DNA of 61,361 nucleotides from Amphritea atlantica (GCF_900111095.1 NZ_FOGB01000020.1:1-61361), one strand, 5' to 3'. Counted from the first letter of the stretch, positions 37,564 through 51,120 are shown. Translations and numbers: made by a program. The notes: generated by a model not told the origin, from the letters alone.

Positions 37564-39124
37564 TCTGTTGCATTACGGGCTGCTGTTTGCCGCACTGTTT
37601 ATAGCTTTCTTCTGGAATATCTGGGGCTTCTCTCTCTTCGATCTTGATGAGGGAGCCTTTTCTGAAGCCACCCGGGAGATGCTGGCCAACAGCAACTTTG
37701 CCGCGACCTATCTGGATGGTGAACCCCGTTACGATAAGCCCATACTGAGTTACTGGTTTCAGGCACTCAGCGTTACGCTGTTTGATCTGAGCGAGTTTTC
37801 ACTGCGGCTGCCCTCCGCCATTGCAGCCAGTTGCTGGTTGCTGGCCTGTTATCGCTTCGCTCGTCAGCAATGGAACCGCACTACCGCGCTGTATACCGTG
37901 CTGATTATGGCGAATACCCTGTGGATCGGCATTATTGGTAAAGCCGCCATCGCTGATGCCTGGCTCAACCTGTTTCTCACCCTGACCCTGCTGGATATGT
38001 GGCGACACTGGGAGAACCCGACACGGTCGCTGCTGTTGCGGGTCTATCTGTGGATGGCGCTGGGTCTGCTGGCCAAAGGCCCGGTAGCGGTGCTGGTGCC
38101 ACTGCTGGTCAGTGGTATCTTCTATCTGATTCAGGGAGCATGGCGTCGCTGGCTGGCCGCTATCTTCTATCTGCCGGGCTGGGTGTTGCTATTGGCTATC
38201 CTGACGCCATGGTTATGGCTGGTATATCAGGACCAGGGGCTGGGATTCTTTCAGGGCTTTCTGCTGGACCACAACCTGAAACGTTTCAGTGATACCCGGG
38301 AGGGACATGGCGGTAAGCTCTGGTATTACCTGTTTGCTCTGCCGCTGGTGCTGTTACCGTTCAGCGCGGCATTGTTTACCCTGCTGCGTAATTTGCGTGA
38401 GCTGTGTAAGGACTCACTAACGCTTTATCTCATGATATGGCTGGGCGTGGTTTTTGTACTGGTTTCATTCTCGGGCACTCAGCTACCGCATTATGTGGTG
38501 TACGGTATCAGCGGTTTGCTGATGTTGTTTGCCCATAATCGCGAACGTCTGTTCCGCAGTTGGGGGCTGGTATTTCCGCTACTGTTCTTCGTGCTGATGC
38601 TGGCATTGCCATGGATTCTAGAAGCTGCTGCAGGCAGCAGTAGAAAACTGTACGAGCGTGAGATGTTGGCGCGGGTCTGGGATGTGGCCGGCACCGCTTA
38701 TATTACCGCCAGTATTGTTGCTTTGCTGTTAACGTTAGCAGTCATCTTTACCGCTAAACTGGAGCGTCCCGCGAAGTTTGTTGCGATCGGTTTTATTCAG
38801 ACGCTGTTTGTATTTACCTTTTTTATTCAGGTGATGGCTGGATTACAGCAGCAACCGGTTCAGGAAGCGGCGGCGATTGCCCGTCAGCTGAGCGACAAAC
38901 ATGTGATCGCCTATGGCGTTCACCGGCCCAGCTTCAGTGTCTACCGTGATGCGATAACGCCGCAGGACCGTTCCCCTGAAGCGGGAGATGTGATCTTCAC
39001 GGATGCAGATAACCTGTTGAAGCTGCAACAGAAAAATCCGGATGCAGTATTGGAGCTGCTGTTCAGTAAGGGTGGTATCAGACTGGTGGAGTGGCGTGAT
39101 GCAAAACCTGCTGTCGCAAATTAA
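37538..39124 (+). CDS. ArnT-like GT39 lipid-linked sugar transferase
   Basis: 528 residues with about 11-12 membrane helices. The first periplasmic loop carries the acidic motif FDLDEGAFSEATREML and the segment RYDKPILSYWFQ, both typical of ArnT and PMT-type GT-C transferases, with the catalytic Asp/Glu. The C-terminal soluble part is short. These enzymes move a sugar from undecaprenyl phosphate to lipid A or another acceptor in the periplasm. ATG 37538 is inside the preceding gene. True ArnT is less likely because arnA, arnB and arnD are absent. Confidence 0.87.
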   Translation: MTPTLRQSNLLHYGLLFAALFIAFFWNIWGFSLFDLDEGAFSEATREMLANSNFAATYLDGEPRYDKPILSYWFQALSVTLFDLSEFSLRLPSAIAASCWLLACYRFARQQWNRTTALYTVLIMANTLWIGIIGKAAIADAWLNLFLTLTLLDMWRHWENPTRSLLLRVYLWMALGLLAKGPVAVLVPLLVSGIFYLIQGAWRRWLAAIFYLPGWVLLLAILTPWLWLVYQDQGLGFFQGFLLDHNLKRFSDTREGHGGKLWYYLFALPLVLLPFSAALFTLLRNLRELCKDSLTLYLMIWLGVVFVLVSFSGTQLPHYVVYGISGLLMLFAHNRERLFRSWGLVFPLLFFVLMLALPWILEAAAGSSRKLYEREMLARVWDVAGTAYITASIVALLLTLAVIFTAKLERPAKFVAIGFIQTLFVFTFFIQVMAGLQQQPVQEAAAIARQLSDKHVIAYGVHRPSFSVYRDAITPQDRSPEAGDVIFTDADNLLKLQQKNPDAVLELLFSKGGIRLVEWRDAKPAVAN

Positions 39125-39962
39125 AACCTGCTTTATCGTCGCTGAGCTGCCTGCGCAGTTGCACCGTTCCAAAGAGCTTTTTAGCGAGCGGGATGACTCG
39201 CTGGCGTTAAAACGCTTAACACAGATCGCTCTGGCAATGCTGGGCGGGGCTTTGCTGCTCTGGCTGGTAGCCGGATATCACGGCGCATTTCATCTGTTTA
39301 ATCAGTTTACCCCCTGTTTTCCTGCAACCTTCTGGCAGATCGTTACCTTTATGGGGGATACCACCTTTGTGCTGACCCTGGCGCTGCTGGTTGCCCGACG
39401 CAAGCCCGAGCTGCTCTGGGTGCTGTTTATTGCAGCGATCTATGGCACCCTGGCGACCCACGGATTGAAAACGCTGTTCGGCGCTGAGCGTCCTCCCGTG
39501 GCGTTATTAAGCGGGGAGTATAATCTGGTGGGCAAGGCGCTGAGAAATGGCAGTTTTCCCTCAGGTCACTCTTTTACGGCGTTTGCGTTTGTCGCAGTGG
39601 CTTATTACTTCTTTAACCATCGACACCTGCGTCTTGGTCTGCTGCTGTCAGGTGGGCTGATCGGTTTGAGTCGGGTGATGGTTGCAGCGCACTGGCCAGT
39701 TGATGTGCTGGTCGGTGGCGCACTGGGAATACTGATGACTGTGGCGGCGATCAAGACTGCCAGGTTATCCAATATTGGTTTTAGCAGACCGATGCACCTG
39801 TTTATTCTGTTCTTGCTGCTGGTGGCGGCACTGATGATTATGTCGGGACACAACGGTGGTTATCCGCAGGCACAGCTGTTTGCCAAAGTGATCGCTTTTG
39901 CTGCGCTACTGGTCTTTGTTTGTGAATACTTTCTGCCAGCACGGCATTCCAGACCTCGCTGA
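39099..39962 (+). CDS. PAP2-family membrane phosphatase
   Basis: 287 residues with about six membrane helices. All three PAP2 motifs are present: K-x6-RP in KTLFGAERP, PSGH in FPSGHSFTAF and S-R-x5-H in SRVMVAAH. Family members remove phosphate from undecaprenyl diphosphate, phosphatidylglycerol phosphate or lipid A (LpxE/LpxT-like). GGAG lies 7-8 nt before ATG 39099, which is inside the 3' end of the preceding gene, so the product should be made with the two glycosyltransferases. Confidence 0.87.
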   Translation: MQNLLSQIKTCFIVAELPAQLHRSKELFSERDDSLALKRLTQIALAMLGGALLLWLVAGYHGAFHLFNQFTPCFPATFWQIVTFMGDTTFVLTLALLVARRKPELLWVLFIAAIYGTLATHGLKTLFGAERPPVALLSGEYNLVGKALRNGSFPSGHSFTAFAFVAVAYYFFNHRHLRLGLLLSGGLIGLSRVMVAAHWPVDVLVGGALGILMTVAAIKTARLSNIGFSRPMHLFILFLLLVAALMIMSGHNGGYPQAQLFAKVIAFAALLVFVCEYFLPARHSRPR

Positions 39963-40080
39963 TTCTTATCGATAGTAAACTACCTTTCCCGCTTGTATTT
40001 ATCTTTAAATCACCGCTGCAATTGTGCAATAATACATATATTAGATCTTTCTTATATATTGTTAATTTAGGGTGTTTATT

Positions 40081-40518
40081 ATGTCTGCCAACAAAGTTAT
40101 CTCTGTCTCAACCACCATGAAAGAGGGCTGTCAGGTACATGCCGATATTCGTGGCCACAAAGTTACCATCGATCAGCCCAAGCAGGCGGGCGGCACCGAT
40201 GAAGGTCCAACCCCTCTGGAGTTCTTTCTCTTTTCACTGGGAGGCTGCATCGCCAGTATTGCCCGTATTGCCGCCACTCAGCAGAAAATTGAGATGCGTT
40301 CTATCGACATCGATGTCGATGGCACTATGAATCCTGCCGGCCTGTTGGGTAAACCCACAGAGGACCGGGTTGGCTTCCAGACCATCACCGTCAGTGCAAA
40401 GATCGACGCCGACCTGAGTGAAGAAGAGAAACAGGCATTCTTTGAAGCGGTCTGTCACCGTTGTCCTCTGGATGACAATATAGCGCTGGAAACGAAAGTT
40501 ACCCACTCTTTAGTTTAG
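40081..40518 (+). CDS. OsmC/YhfA-family protein
   Basis: 145 residues. The two redox-active cysteines of the OsmC superfamily are in LGGCIASIARIAA (about residue 56) and VCHRCPLDDNI (about 131). The sequence resembles the YhfA/OsmC-like branch more than Ohr. Such proteins reduce organic hydroperoxides with thiol cofactors. AGGG lies about 8 nt before ATG 40081. A strong hairpin follows the stop. Confidence 0.85.
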   Translation: MSANKVISVSTTMKEGCQVHADIRGHKVTIDQPKQAGGTDEGPTPLEFFLFSLGGCIASIARIAATQQKIEMRSIDIDVDGTMNPAGLLGKPTEDRVGFQTITVSAKIDADLSEEEKQAFFEAVCHRCPLDDNIALETKVTHSLV

Positions 40519-40552
40519 AAGTCAGACGCGGCTGCGCCGCTTGCTGGTAGCC

Positions 40553-40585
40553 AGACCGCTGAACTTGTTCAGCGGTCTGCTTTGA
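40553..40585. terminator. Terminator between the OsmC-like and cytochrome genes
   Basis: An 11-bp stem AGACCGCTGAA/TTCAGCGGTCT with loop CTTG lies between convergent genes. The tail GCTTTGAATTT is only partly T-rich, so efficiency is uncertain. Confidence 0.7.
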
Positions 40586-40587
40586 AT

Positions 40588-40911
40588 TTAATAAATCCTC
40601 AGACTGAAAAGGTATTCGACTATTGCGGAGGCCTGCTCTTCTGTGAGGTTGGTGAAGGCTGGCATGTCGGGGCGTGAGGGGTCTCCCTGGCGGATTAGCA
40701 TGATTACCTGGTCTTTTTGCAGGGAGGTATATCTGTTCGCAGGGATGCCTTTCAGAAATTTACCGCTGCCATCGCTTTTATGGCAGGTCTCGCAGTAGAG
40801 ACCATAAAGCTTTTCGCCATCGGTTGAGTCGGTTTGAGGAGTGCTATCAGAGCAGCCGTTTAGAAACAGGATGCATATAATGGATAAAATGATGGGTCTT
40901 GTTGCTATCAC
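40588..40911 (-). CDS. Lipoprotein c-type cytochrome (class I)
   Basis: 107 residues. A lipoprotein signal ends in FLNGC with Cys20 as the anchor. The haem-binding motif C40-E-T-C43-H44 and a likely axial Met in PDMPAF make this a small monohaem cytochrome anchored to the periplasmic face of a membrane. The start is GTG 40911, supported by AAGGA 7 nt upstream. The electron partner is unknown; no oxidase genes are nearby. Confidence 0.88.
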   Translation of the reverse strand: MIATRPIILSIICILFLNGCSDSTPQTDSTDGEKLYGLYCETCHKSDGSGKFLKGIPANRYTSLQKDQVIMLIRQGDPSRPDMPAFTNLTEEQASAIVEYLFSLRIY

Positions 40912-41066
40912 AGCCAGTTTCCTTCTGAGAACCTGTTATGAGTATCGCTTATCTGCTCAGCAGAGGTCAATTTCATCGTTTTACGTACATATCAAAGCAC
41001 TCATTCTGGCAGATAGAACGGCAATTTTTCGTTTGCGGGTTTCAGCCACGTAGCGGTGCTATTCTC

Positions 41067-42086
41067 TTAGCGCTCTAAATTCAATTCGATTCCGGCCAGT
41101 TGGAGGGTGATTCCGCTTAGTGTCAGCCAGGGATCACCGAGGGCGCCCTTAATCTGTGCATCGGCCTCTGCGCAGTGGCTGAGCATGCTGTTGAGCGTGT
41201 CAGGTGAAAAACGGCTGGCCGCGTTGCGCATCTGGTTTTTACGATTGCCCCAGATCCGTTCACGCTGGCAGATGGTATCCAGCGGGGTGCCTTTCTGCAG
41301 GCCATTCTGGATAGCGATCAGCGAGCGGACTTCCCGGGCGATCGCCCACAGCGCAACTGAGGCTTCGGTACCTTCCTGGCGAAGGACCTCGATAATCTTA
41401 TTACAACGGGGAATCTGTTGCAGGATGGCGGCTTCAGTCAGCCCGTAGATGTCGTAACGGGAACTGTCAGAGACACTGTCCATTACCATGTCTGCGGTAA
41501 CGGTCTGTCCGGCGTACAGCAGATTGAGTTTATCCAGTTCCTGCTTGGCTGCCAGTAGGTTACCTTCGATCCGTTCACAGAGCAGTTGAACTGCATCAGA
41601 CTCCAGCGTCAGGCCGATCTGCTGAGCGCGATTATTGATCCAGCCGGGAAGCTGTTGCAGTTCTACCGGCCAGACTTCAACAATTATGCCCTGCTGATCA
41701 ATCGCTTTAAACCAGGCACTTCGTTTCGCTGTACCGTCGAGTTTATTCGCAATGATCAGTAATACATTGTCTTCAGCGGGCCGTTTCAGGTATTCCTGAA
41801 GTATGTCGCTGGCCTGCTTGTTGAGTTTGTGACTGCCCAGTCGGAGTTCAATAATCTTCTGTTCGGCAAACAGGGAGAGGGCATTGGCACATTCGAGCAG
41901 GTATTCCCACTTGAAGCCTCCCTCTACATGCAGGGTTTCCCGTTCACTGAAACCGATCGAGTGGAGGTGCTGACGCAGCAGGTCGCCACTCTCCTCAATC
42001 AGCAGGGTTTCGTCGCCGGTGAGCAGATAAACCGGAGCCGGTTGCGGGCCGAGTTTGTTGGCAAGCTGCTCCGGTTTTATCTTCAT
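41067..42086 (-). CDS. holA: DNA polymerase III subunit delta (HolA)
   Basis: 339 residues. It starts MKIKPEQLANKLGPQPAPVYLLTGDETLLIEE (shortened: PAPVYLLTGDETLLIEE), the AAA-type fold of the clamp-loader delta subunit, and has LLIANKLDGTAKRSAWFK and the C-terminal all-alpha collar domain. It opens the beta clamp for loading. It lies directly after lptE and leuS, as in E. coli, but nadD, its usual next neighbour, is about 16 kb away. Confidence 0.92.
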   Translation of the reverse strand: MKIKPEQLANKLGPQPAPVYLLTGDETLLIEESGDLLRQHLHSIGFSERETLHVEGGFKWEYLLECANALSLFAEQKIIELRLGSHKLNKQASDILQEYLKRPAEDNVLLIIANKLDGTAKRSAWFKAIDQQGIIVEVWPVELQQLPGWINNRAQQIGLTLESDAVQLLCERIEGNLLAAKQELDKLNLLYAGQTVTADMVMDSVSDSSRYDIYGLTEAAILQQIPRCNKIIEVLRQEGTEASVALWAIAREVRSLIAIQNGLQKGTPLDTICQRERIWGNRKNQMRNAASRFSPDTLNSMLSHCAEADAQIKGALGDPWLTLSGITLQLAGIELNLER

Positions 42087-42092
42087 CGTGAT

Positions 42093-42602
42093 CTAGGGAG
42101 TCGCAGGTTTCAGGTTGGCGTAGAGGCGCAGAATCTGGTTGGCCAGTTGCTGATCCATCTCTATATAAAGCTGTGCTTCCTGAGCGCTGCTGGCGGTCTC
42201 TTTATCAGAATCATAGTCATATGTGCGTTCCGCCAGCAGGGTGCGCTGGAGAACGGGGTTGCCCTGCGGATCTTTCACTATGAAATTGACTTTGGTGCTG
42301 AGTTCATACTCATCAATATCCGCATTGGCACCCAGGGTCGCTTCACGGCGGCTGCGCTTCTCAGAGATGATTTGTAGCAGATAACCGGCGCCTGCGTTAA
42401 CCGCTATGCCGTTGGCTTCCAGCAGTCGGCGAAGCACAGGCTCGAGCTGACTGCGGGAACGTTCAGGGGTGATTAGCGTGAGCTGCCGTAACGGTTCAGC
42501 GATATCTGCACTACCGCGCAGGTGAAAACCGCATGCGGACAGTAGCAGGCAACAAGCCGTCAGCAAAATAACAGCTGAAAAACGGTTCCGACAGCGTTTC
42601 AT
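42093..42602 (-). CDS. lptE: LPS-assembly lipoprotein LptE
   Basis: 169 residues. The lipoprotein signal ends in LLLSAC, followed by GFHLRG, the hallmark of LptE. It plugs the LptD barrel in the outer membrane during lipopolysaccharide export. ATG 42602 is chosen because AAGGGG lies about 6 nt upstream; a longer frame reading back into leuS has no family support. The gap to leuS is 10 bp. Confidence 0.93.
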   Translation of the reverse strand: MKRCRNRFSAVILLTACCLLLSACGFHLRGSADIAEPLRQLTLITPERSRSQLEPVLRRLLEANGIAVNAGAGYLLQIISEKRSRREATLGANADIDEYELSTKVNFIVKDPQGNPVLQRTLLAERTYDYDSDKETASSAQEAQLYIEMDQQLANQILRLYANLKPATP

Positions 42603-42612
42603 CCCTGACCCC

Positions 42613-45306
<2,694 letters not shown>

Positions 45307-45328
45307 TTAGTCGGCTTTGGAGATGGAT

Positions 45329-45868
45329 ATGAGCAACAATAGCAGTGGAAAAGATCGTAGTGCTCAGTATGATCGGGTGCTGAGCCGGTTACGTCGTGAA
45401 CTGGAATCCGCTGAGCATCGTTCCTGGGAGTATCTGCAGGAGAAAATTGAAGAGGCTGTCGAGCTGGAACTGACTGCCGAAGAGATGACCCGGGATGAGA
45501 TGGATCTGCTCAGTGCCTATCTGAAAAAAGATCTTAAACAGCTCGGTTATTATGCCCATGAGACCGGTGAAGGGGTTGCTGCATGGCTTAATTTTGATCT
45601 CAATGCGCTGGAGCAGACGGTGGCACAACAGTTAATGGATCTGGCTGATCGCACCCGTATCGGCATCACCGAGCTGGAACAGCGCCTGGCGGAGGGAGAG
45701 GACTACTACGCCGCCGGTGACACGGCGGCGGCAGGCACTTTTGTCTGTGTCGACTGTGGTGAGCAGATCTCTAACACCCATACCGCGCCCCTGAGCGCCT
45801 GCCCCAAGTGTGGTTCAGAAACCTTTACGCGACTGTCGGCGCCGTGGAGCGGTGAACAGACCGAATAG
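45329..45868 (+). CDS. YbeL-like zinc-ribbon protein (DUF1451)
   Basis: 179 residues. A charged helical N-terminal part (RRELESAEHRSWEYLQEKIEEAVE) precedes a C-terminal zinc ribbon with two CxxC pairs, CVDCGE and CPKCGS (about residues 137-162). Function is unknown. GGAG lies 6 nt before ATG 45329; an upstream ATG at 45323 is too close to it. The last 54 nt overlap the 3' end of the convergent lnt gene. Confidence 0.87.
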   Translation: MSNNSSGKDRSAQYDRVLSRLRRELESAEHRSWEYLQEKIEEAVELELTAEEMTRDEMDLLSAYLKKDLKQLGYYAHETGEGVAAWLNFDLNALEQTVAQQLMDLADRTRIGITELEQRLAEGEDYYAAGDTAAAGTFVCVDCGEQISNTHTAPLSACPKCGSETFTRLSAPWSGEQTE

Positions 45869-47335
45869 CAACATCAGGCCTGTTACTACCTGCAGGGGTT
45901 TGATCCCCCATTCCTGATAAGGCGTCAGCCCCTGCATCCGCTGCACCTCACCGATCATCACCGCTTGTTGATATTGCGGTACAGTGGTGCTGATATTTCC
46001 GTCAGGGCTGATCAGTGCACTGATACCGTTATTGGTTGAACGAATCAGCCAGCGGCCGGTCTCCAGCGCCCGCATCCGCGCTATCTGCAGATGTTGCGCC
46101 GGTGCGCTTGAATGGCCAAACCAGGTATCGTTGCTGACAGTCAGCAGCAGATCGCTGCTCAGACTTTGCTGTCGCACTAACTCCGGATAGGCGATCTCGT
46201 AGCAGATAAATGGCGCAATCTGGCTGCCTGCTGCTTCCAGTAGCGGCTGATCCGGTGATCCGAGACTGAACTCCGACATCGGCAGGTCAAAGAAGTCGAT
46301 AATGCCGCGTAACTGTCGTTCCAGTGGCACATATTCGCCGAAAGGGACCAGTCGCTGTTTATCGTAGTTGCCGCTGCCGCCAGCAAACAGAGTGAGGCTA
46401 TTGGTGTAGCGTTTTCCCTTTGGTTGTTCCGAATCGATATAGACCGTTGGAATACCGCTGATCATCGCGGTATGGCTCTCCTCCAGCCTCTCCGTGAACG
46501 GGCTGAGCATTACTCTGGCTTTCGGATAGAAGGTCGGGATGGCTGTTTCAGGCCAGATCAGCAGGTCCACTTTATCGCTGTCCAGGCTCAGGTCGACATA
46601 GGTTTGCAGGATATGTTCAAGTTCGCCCCGCTGCCACTTCTGTTGTTGCGGGATATTGGCCTGAACCGCCATGACGCTGACCGGCTCACCCACCGGGAGC
46701 GTCCAGCTCTGGGGAATCTGATGCTGCTGTACGGCAATCAGGGGCAGCCCTACAGTCATCAGAATGGTTGCTGCCTGAAGGGGATGTTTCAGGCGCTTAA
46801 AAAAGGTGACCAACAGGGTGCTGCTCAGGACTACATAGAGGCTGAGCAGCCAGACTCCCCCCAGTGGCGCAAAGATGGCCAGCGGCGTATCGATCAGACC
46901 GTAGCCCAGATAGAGCCATGGGAAACCGGTGAACAGCCAGCTGCGCAGCCACTCGAAGGCTATCCAGAGCGCGCAGAACCCAGCTACATTGCGAAAAAAA
47001 CGGCTGTAGAGCCAACCCTGCAGGGCAAACAGAAGCGCCAGGGCGGCGACAAACAGTGCCGTCATTGAACCGGCCAGCAACCCCGAGGCATTGCTGTGCT
47101 CATGGATACTGACAAACACCCATGACACGCCGGCGCCAAAGAAACCGAGTCCATAACACCAGCCCAGCCAGGCGCCTGCCCGGGGTGTGCAGTTGTGTAA
47201 CAGAATAAACAGTATGGCAACAGAAACGCCGCCCAGATACCAGTAGTCAAAGGGGGCCAGCGACAGGGGGGCGAGGGCGCCGGTGATCATACAGAGTATG
47301 ATCCGCCAGAAAAGAAACGCTGTGCGGTTAGCCAT
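45815..47335 (-). CDS. lnt: Apolipoprotein N-acyltransferase Lnt
   Basis: 506 residues. About six N-terminal membrane helices precede a nitrilase-like periplasmic domain with catalytic Glu in LIWPETAIPTF, Lys in DKQRLVPFGEYVPLE and Cys in APFICYEIAYPE. It adds the third acyl chain to lipoproteins, several of which are encoded in this window. Its start overlaps the corC stop by one base. The C-terminal tail is short and basic. Confidence 0.95.
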   Translation of the reverse strand: MANRTAFLFWRIILCMITGALAPLSLAPFDYWYLGGVSVAILFILLHNCTPRAGAWLGWCYGLGFFGAGVSWVFVSIHEHSNASGLLAGSMTALFVAALALLFALQGWLYSRFFRNVAGFCALWIAFEWLRSWLFTGFPWLYLGYGLIDTPLAIFAPLGGVWLLSLYVVLSSTLLVTFFKRLKHPLQAATILMTVGLPLIAVQQHQIPQSWTLPVGEPVSVMAVQANIPQQQKWQRGELEHILQTYVDLSLDSDKVDLLIWPETAIPTFYPKARVMLSPFTERLEESHTAMISGIPTVYIDSEQPKGKRYTNSLTLFAGGSGNYDKQRLVPFGEYVPLERQLRGIIDFFDLPMSEFSLGSPDQPLLEAAGSQIAPFICYEIAYPELVRQQSLSSDLLLTVSNDTWFGHSSAPAQHLQIARMRALETGRWLIRSTNNGISALISPDGNISTTVPQYQQAVMIGEVQRMQGLTPYQEWGIKPLQVVTGLMLLFGLFTAPRRRQSRKGF

Positions 47336-48192
47336 CAGTAATCTGCCGGGGTTGTCCGGATAACCTGAAGCAGACGGATTCGCCGGTTGTCTGCGCTGAG
47401 AACTTTAAAGGTAAATGTATCAATTTCCACTGTTTCGTCCTTGCGAGGCAGATGGCCAAATTTCTGTGTCACCAGTCCGCCGATCGTGTCAAATTCATCA
47501 TCTGGCATGCCGATATCGAAAAACTCGTTGAAATCTTCAATCGGCGTCAGGGCTTTGACAATATAACCGTTATCATCAAAGGGTTTGATATTGCCCTCAT
47601 CATCTTCAACATCGTGCTCATCCTCGATCTGGCCGACGATCTGTTCCAGTACATCTTCGATGGTGATAACGCCGGAGACACCGGCATATTCATCGACAAC
47701 GATTGCCATATGGTTACGGGTGGCACGGAACTCTTTGAGCAGCACGTTAAGACGCTTACTTTCGGGGATAAAGGTAGCCTTGCGGACGTGCTGCCTGATA
47801 TCAAAGTTTTCCAGGTTGTTGTCGTCAAGAATCAGTGACAGCAGGTCTTTGGCGAGCAGCACGCCGAGAATATCATCCGGGTTTTCACCGATAACCGGAA
47901 AACGGGAGTGTGCTGAGGAGATAATAATCGGCAGAAACTCTTTAGGGGTCTGGTCGGCTTCAACCACCACCATCTGTGAGCGGGGAATCATCACGTCCCG
48001 CACCTGCTGGTCGGCTACCTGCATCGCCCCTTCGATTATACTGAATGCTTCCTGGTCGAGAACATTTTCGTCGGTGGCGTCTTTCAGGTCTGCCAGCAGG
48101 TCTTCACGGGTTTTAGGTTCATCAGAAAATATCTGGGTGAGTTTCCCCAGCCAGGACTTTTGCTGACCATTTCCCGATCGCTCATCGCTCAT
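47335..48192 (-). CDS. corC: CorC/YbeX family CBS-domain protein
   Basis: 285 residues. A CBS pair (about 70-200, with VMIPRSQMVVVEADQTP and VVDEYAGVSGVITIEDVLEQIVG, shortened: DEYAGVSGVITIEDVLEQIV) and a C-terminal CorC_HlyC domain are present; there is no membrane domain. It is the short form found beside ybeY and lnt. It is linked to Mg2+/Co2+ handling and, in E. coli, to ribosome maturation. It lies between ybeY and lnt. Confidence 0.93.
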   Translation of the reverse strand: MSDERSGNGQQKSWLGKLTQIFSDEPKTREDLLADLKDATDENVLDQEAFSIIEGAMQVADQQVRDVMIPRSQMVVVEADQTPKEFLPIIISSAHSRFPVIGENPDDILGVLLAKDLLSLILDDNNLENFDIRQHVRKATFIPESKRLNVLLKEFRATRNHMAIVVDEYAGVSGVITIEDVLEQIVGQIEDEHDVEDDEGNIKPFDDNGYIVKALTPIEDFNEFFDIGMPDDEFDTIGGLVTQKFGHLPRKDETVEIDTFTFKVLSADNRRIRLLQVIRTTPADY

Positions 48193-48220
48193 GTGGTGCT
48201 CCGTAGTTTCACTATCTCGC

Positions 48221-48675
48221 TTACTCAGTTAACAGATAGGGGTCGGGAATATTCAGACTGGCGAGAATCTCCCGCTCCAGCTGTTCCATCTCTTCCGCTT
48301 CATCGCTATTTATATGGTCGAATCCAAGCAGATGCAAGACTCCGTGTACTACCATATGGCACCAATGGTTAAATAATGGCTTGTTTTGCTCGTCGGCTTC
48401 CCTGGCGACGACCTCGGCACACACTACCAGATCGCCCAGCAGTGACAGCTCTATACCTTCGGGTACCTCGAAGGGAAAGGATAGCACGTTGGTGGAACTG
48501 TCCTTGCCCCGGTACTGGTGATTGAGTTCACGACTTTCCTCGGGAGAGACGATACGCACCGAGAGTTCCGCTTCGTCCAGCCGCCCATGCAATGCCGCAG
48601 CAACCCACTGTGTCAGTTGCTCTTCCGAGGGCAGGTTGTGATCCTCTATCTGGCACTGGCGGTCAACAAAATAGC

Positions 48676-48679
<4 letters not shown>
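48221..48679 (-). CDS. ybeY: Endoribonuclease YbeY
   Basis: 152 residues. The metal-binding motif H-G-V-L-H-L-L-G-x-D-H reads HGVLHLLGFDH near the C-terminus, and NVLSFPFEVPEG is also typical. It takes part in 16S rRNA 3' maturation and 70S quality control. The stop-start overlap with ybeZ is 4 nt. Confidence 0.96.
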
Positions 48680-49689
<1,010 letters not shown>

Positions 49690-49761
49690 AAACGAGTCCT
49701 TTAATAGAGAGATACTGTTAAGTTTAGCAGGATGCCGGGTTATGCCGACCGGCATGTTGAA

Positions 49762-51120
49762 TCATTGCCAGCCCTGATCCAGTTCTGAGGCGACTAACTC
49801 CCCCAGCAGTGAGTTGCTGTATGCTTCGACGATACGGACATCGGCGAAGTGGCCGATCAGATCGGGATTATCGCAGCGAAAGTTAACCACCCGGTTATTT
49901 TCGGTGCGTCCCTGTAGCATACCCGGGTCTTTACGGGAGTAATCGGTGACCAGAATCCGTTGTACCGAATCGACCATCCGGCGGCTGATCTGCATCGCCT
50001 GCTGGGTGATACGCGCCTGCAGAATATTGAGGCGCTCTTTCTTGGTGTCGTCGGAGACATCATCGGGGAGATCAGCGGCCGGGGTCCCCGGGCGGCGGCT
50101 ATAGATAAAACTATAGGAGTTATCAAAGCCGATCTCGGCGATCAGGTTCATGGTGGCTTCGAAATCGGCATCGGTTTCACCGGGGAAACCCACGATAAAG
50201 TCGGATGACAGGGTGATGTCGGGCCGGGCGGCCCTGATTTTACGAATCAGGGACTTGTATTCCAACGCCATATGGCCTCGTTTCATCGCCATCAGAATCC
50301 GGTCAGAACCACTTTGTACCGGCAGATGCAGGAAACTCACCAGTTCAGGTACTTCGCGATAAACCTCTACCAGGCTGTCGCTGAATTCAACCGGGTGGGA
50401 GGTGGTAAAGCGGATACGATCGATACCATCGATGGCAGCCACGCAGCGAATCAGTTCAGCCAGATCTGCACTGTCGCCATCGTGGGTGGCTCCCCGATAA
50501 GCATTAACATTCTGACCCAGCAGATGGATCTCCCGTACCCCCTGCTCGGACAGTTCCACCGCTTCAGTAATGATATCATCCAGCGGCCGGCTGACCTCCT
50601 CTCCACGGGTGTAGGGCACCACGCAGAACGTGCAGTATTTGCTGCAACCTTCCATTACCGAGACAAAGGCTTCAGCACCTTCAACCCGGGGCGCGGGCAG
50701 GTGATCAAATTTCTCGATTTCAGGAAAACTGATATCGACAATCCCTTTCTTCTGCGTGCCGGTGTTGGTGAGATCAATCATCTCTGGAAGGCGGTGCAGG
50801 GTTTGCGGCCCGAAGATCATATCGACATAGGGGGCGCGTTTCAGAATAGCGTCTCCCTCCTGGGAGGCGACGCAGCCGCCGACACCGATCTTCAGCTCCG
50901 GATTCTTCGCTTTCAGCTTGCGCCAGCGACCCAGTTGATGAAACACCTTTTCCTGCGCTTTTTCACGAATGGAACAGGTGTTCAGGAGCAGTACATCCGC
51001 CTCGGCCTGATTGTCGGTTAACTCAAGTTCATGGCTTTCGCCCAGCAGATCCGCCATACGGGCTGAATCGTACTCGTTCATCTGGCAACCGTGGGTTTTA
51101 ATGAATAGCTTTTTGGCCAT
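49762..51120 (-). CDS. miaB: tRNA-2-methylthio-N6-isopentenyladenosine-37 synthase MiaB
   Basis: 452 residues. The N-terminal methylthiotransferase domain ([15 protein letters not shown], with further Cys in NTCSIREKA and GGCVASQEG) carries one cluster. The radical-SAM C-x3-C-x2-C is CSKYCTFC, and a TRAM domain ends the protein. It methylthiolates i6A37 in tRNAs. ATG 51120 is chosen over 51138 by family start. It heads the minus-strand miaB-ybeZ-ybeY-corC-lnt series. Confidence 0.96.
   Translation of the reverse strand: MAKKLFIKTHGCQMNEYDSARMADLLGESHELELTDNQAEADVLLLNTCSIREKAQEKVFHQLGRWRKLKAKNPELKIGVGGCVASQEGDAILKRAPYVDMIFGPQTLHRLPEMIDLTNTGTQKKGIVDISFPEIEKFDHLPAPRVEGAEAFVSVMEGCSKYCTFCVVPYTRGEEVSRPLDDIITEAVELSEQGVREIHLLGQNVNAYRGATHDGDSADLAELIRCVAAIDGIDRIRFTTSHPVEFSDSLVEVYREVPELVSFLHLPVQSGSDRILMAMKRGHMALEYKSLIRKIRAARPDITLSSDFIVGFPGETDADFEATMNLIAEIGFDNSYSFIYSRRPGTPAADLPDDVSDDTKKERLNILQARITQQAMQISRRMVDSVQRILVTDYSRKDPGMLQGRTENNRVVNFRCDNPDLIGHFADVRIVEAYSNSLLGELVASELDQGWQ

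Noticed and set aside
37523-39124. Complete L-Ara4N (arn) operon
   Set aside because: Only ArnC-like and ArnT-like genes are present; no arnA, arnB, arnD or arnE/F.
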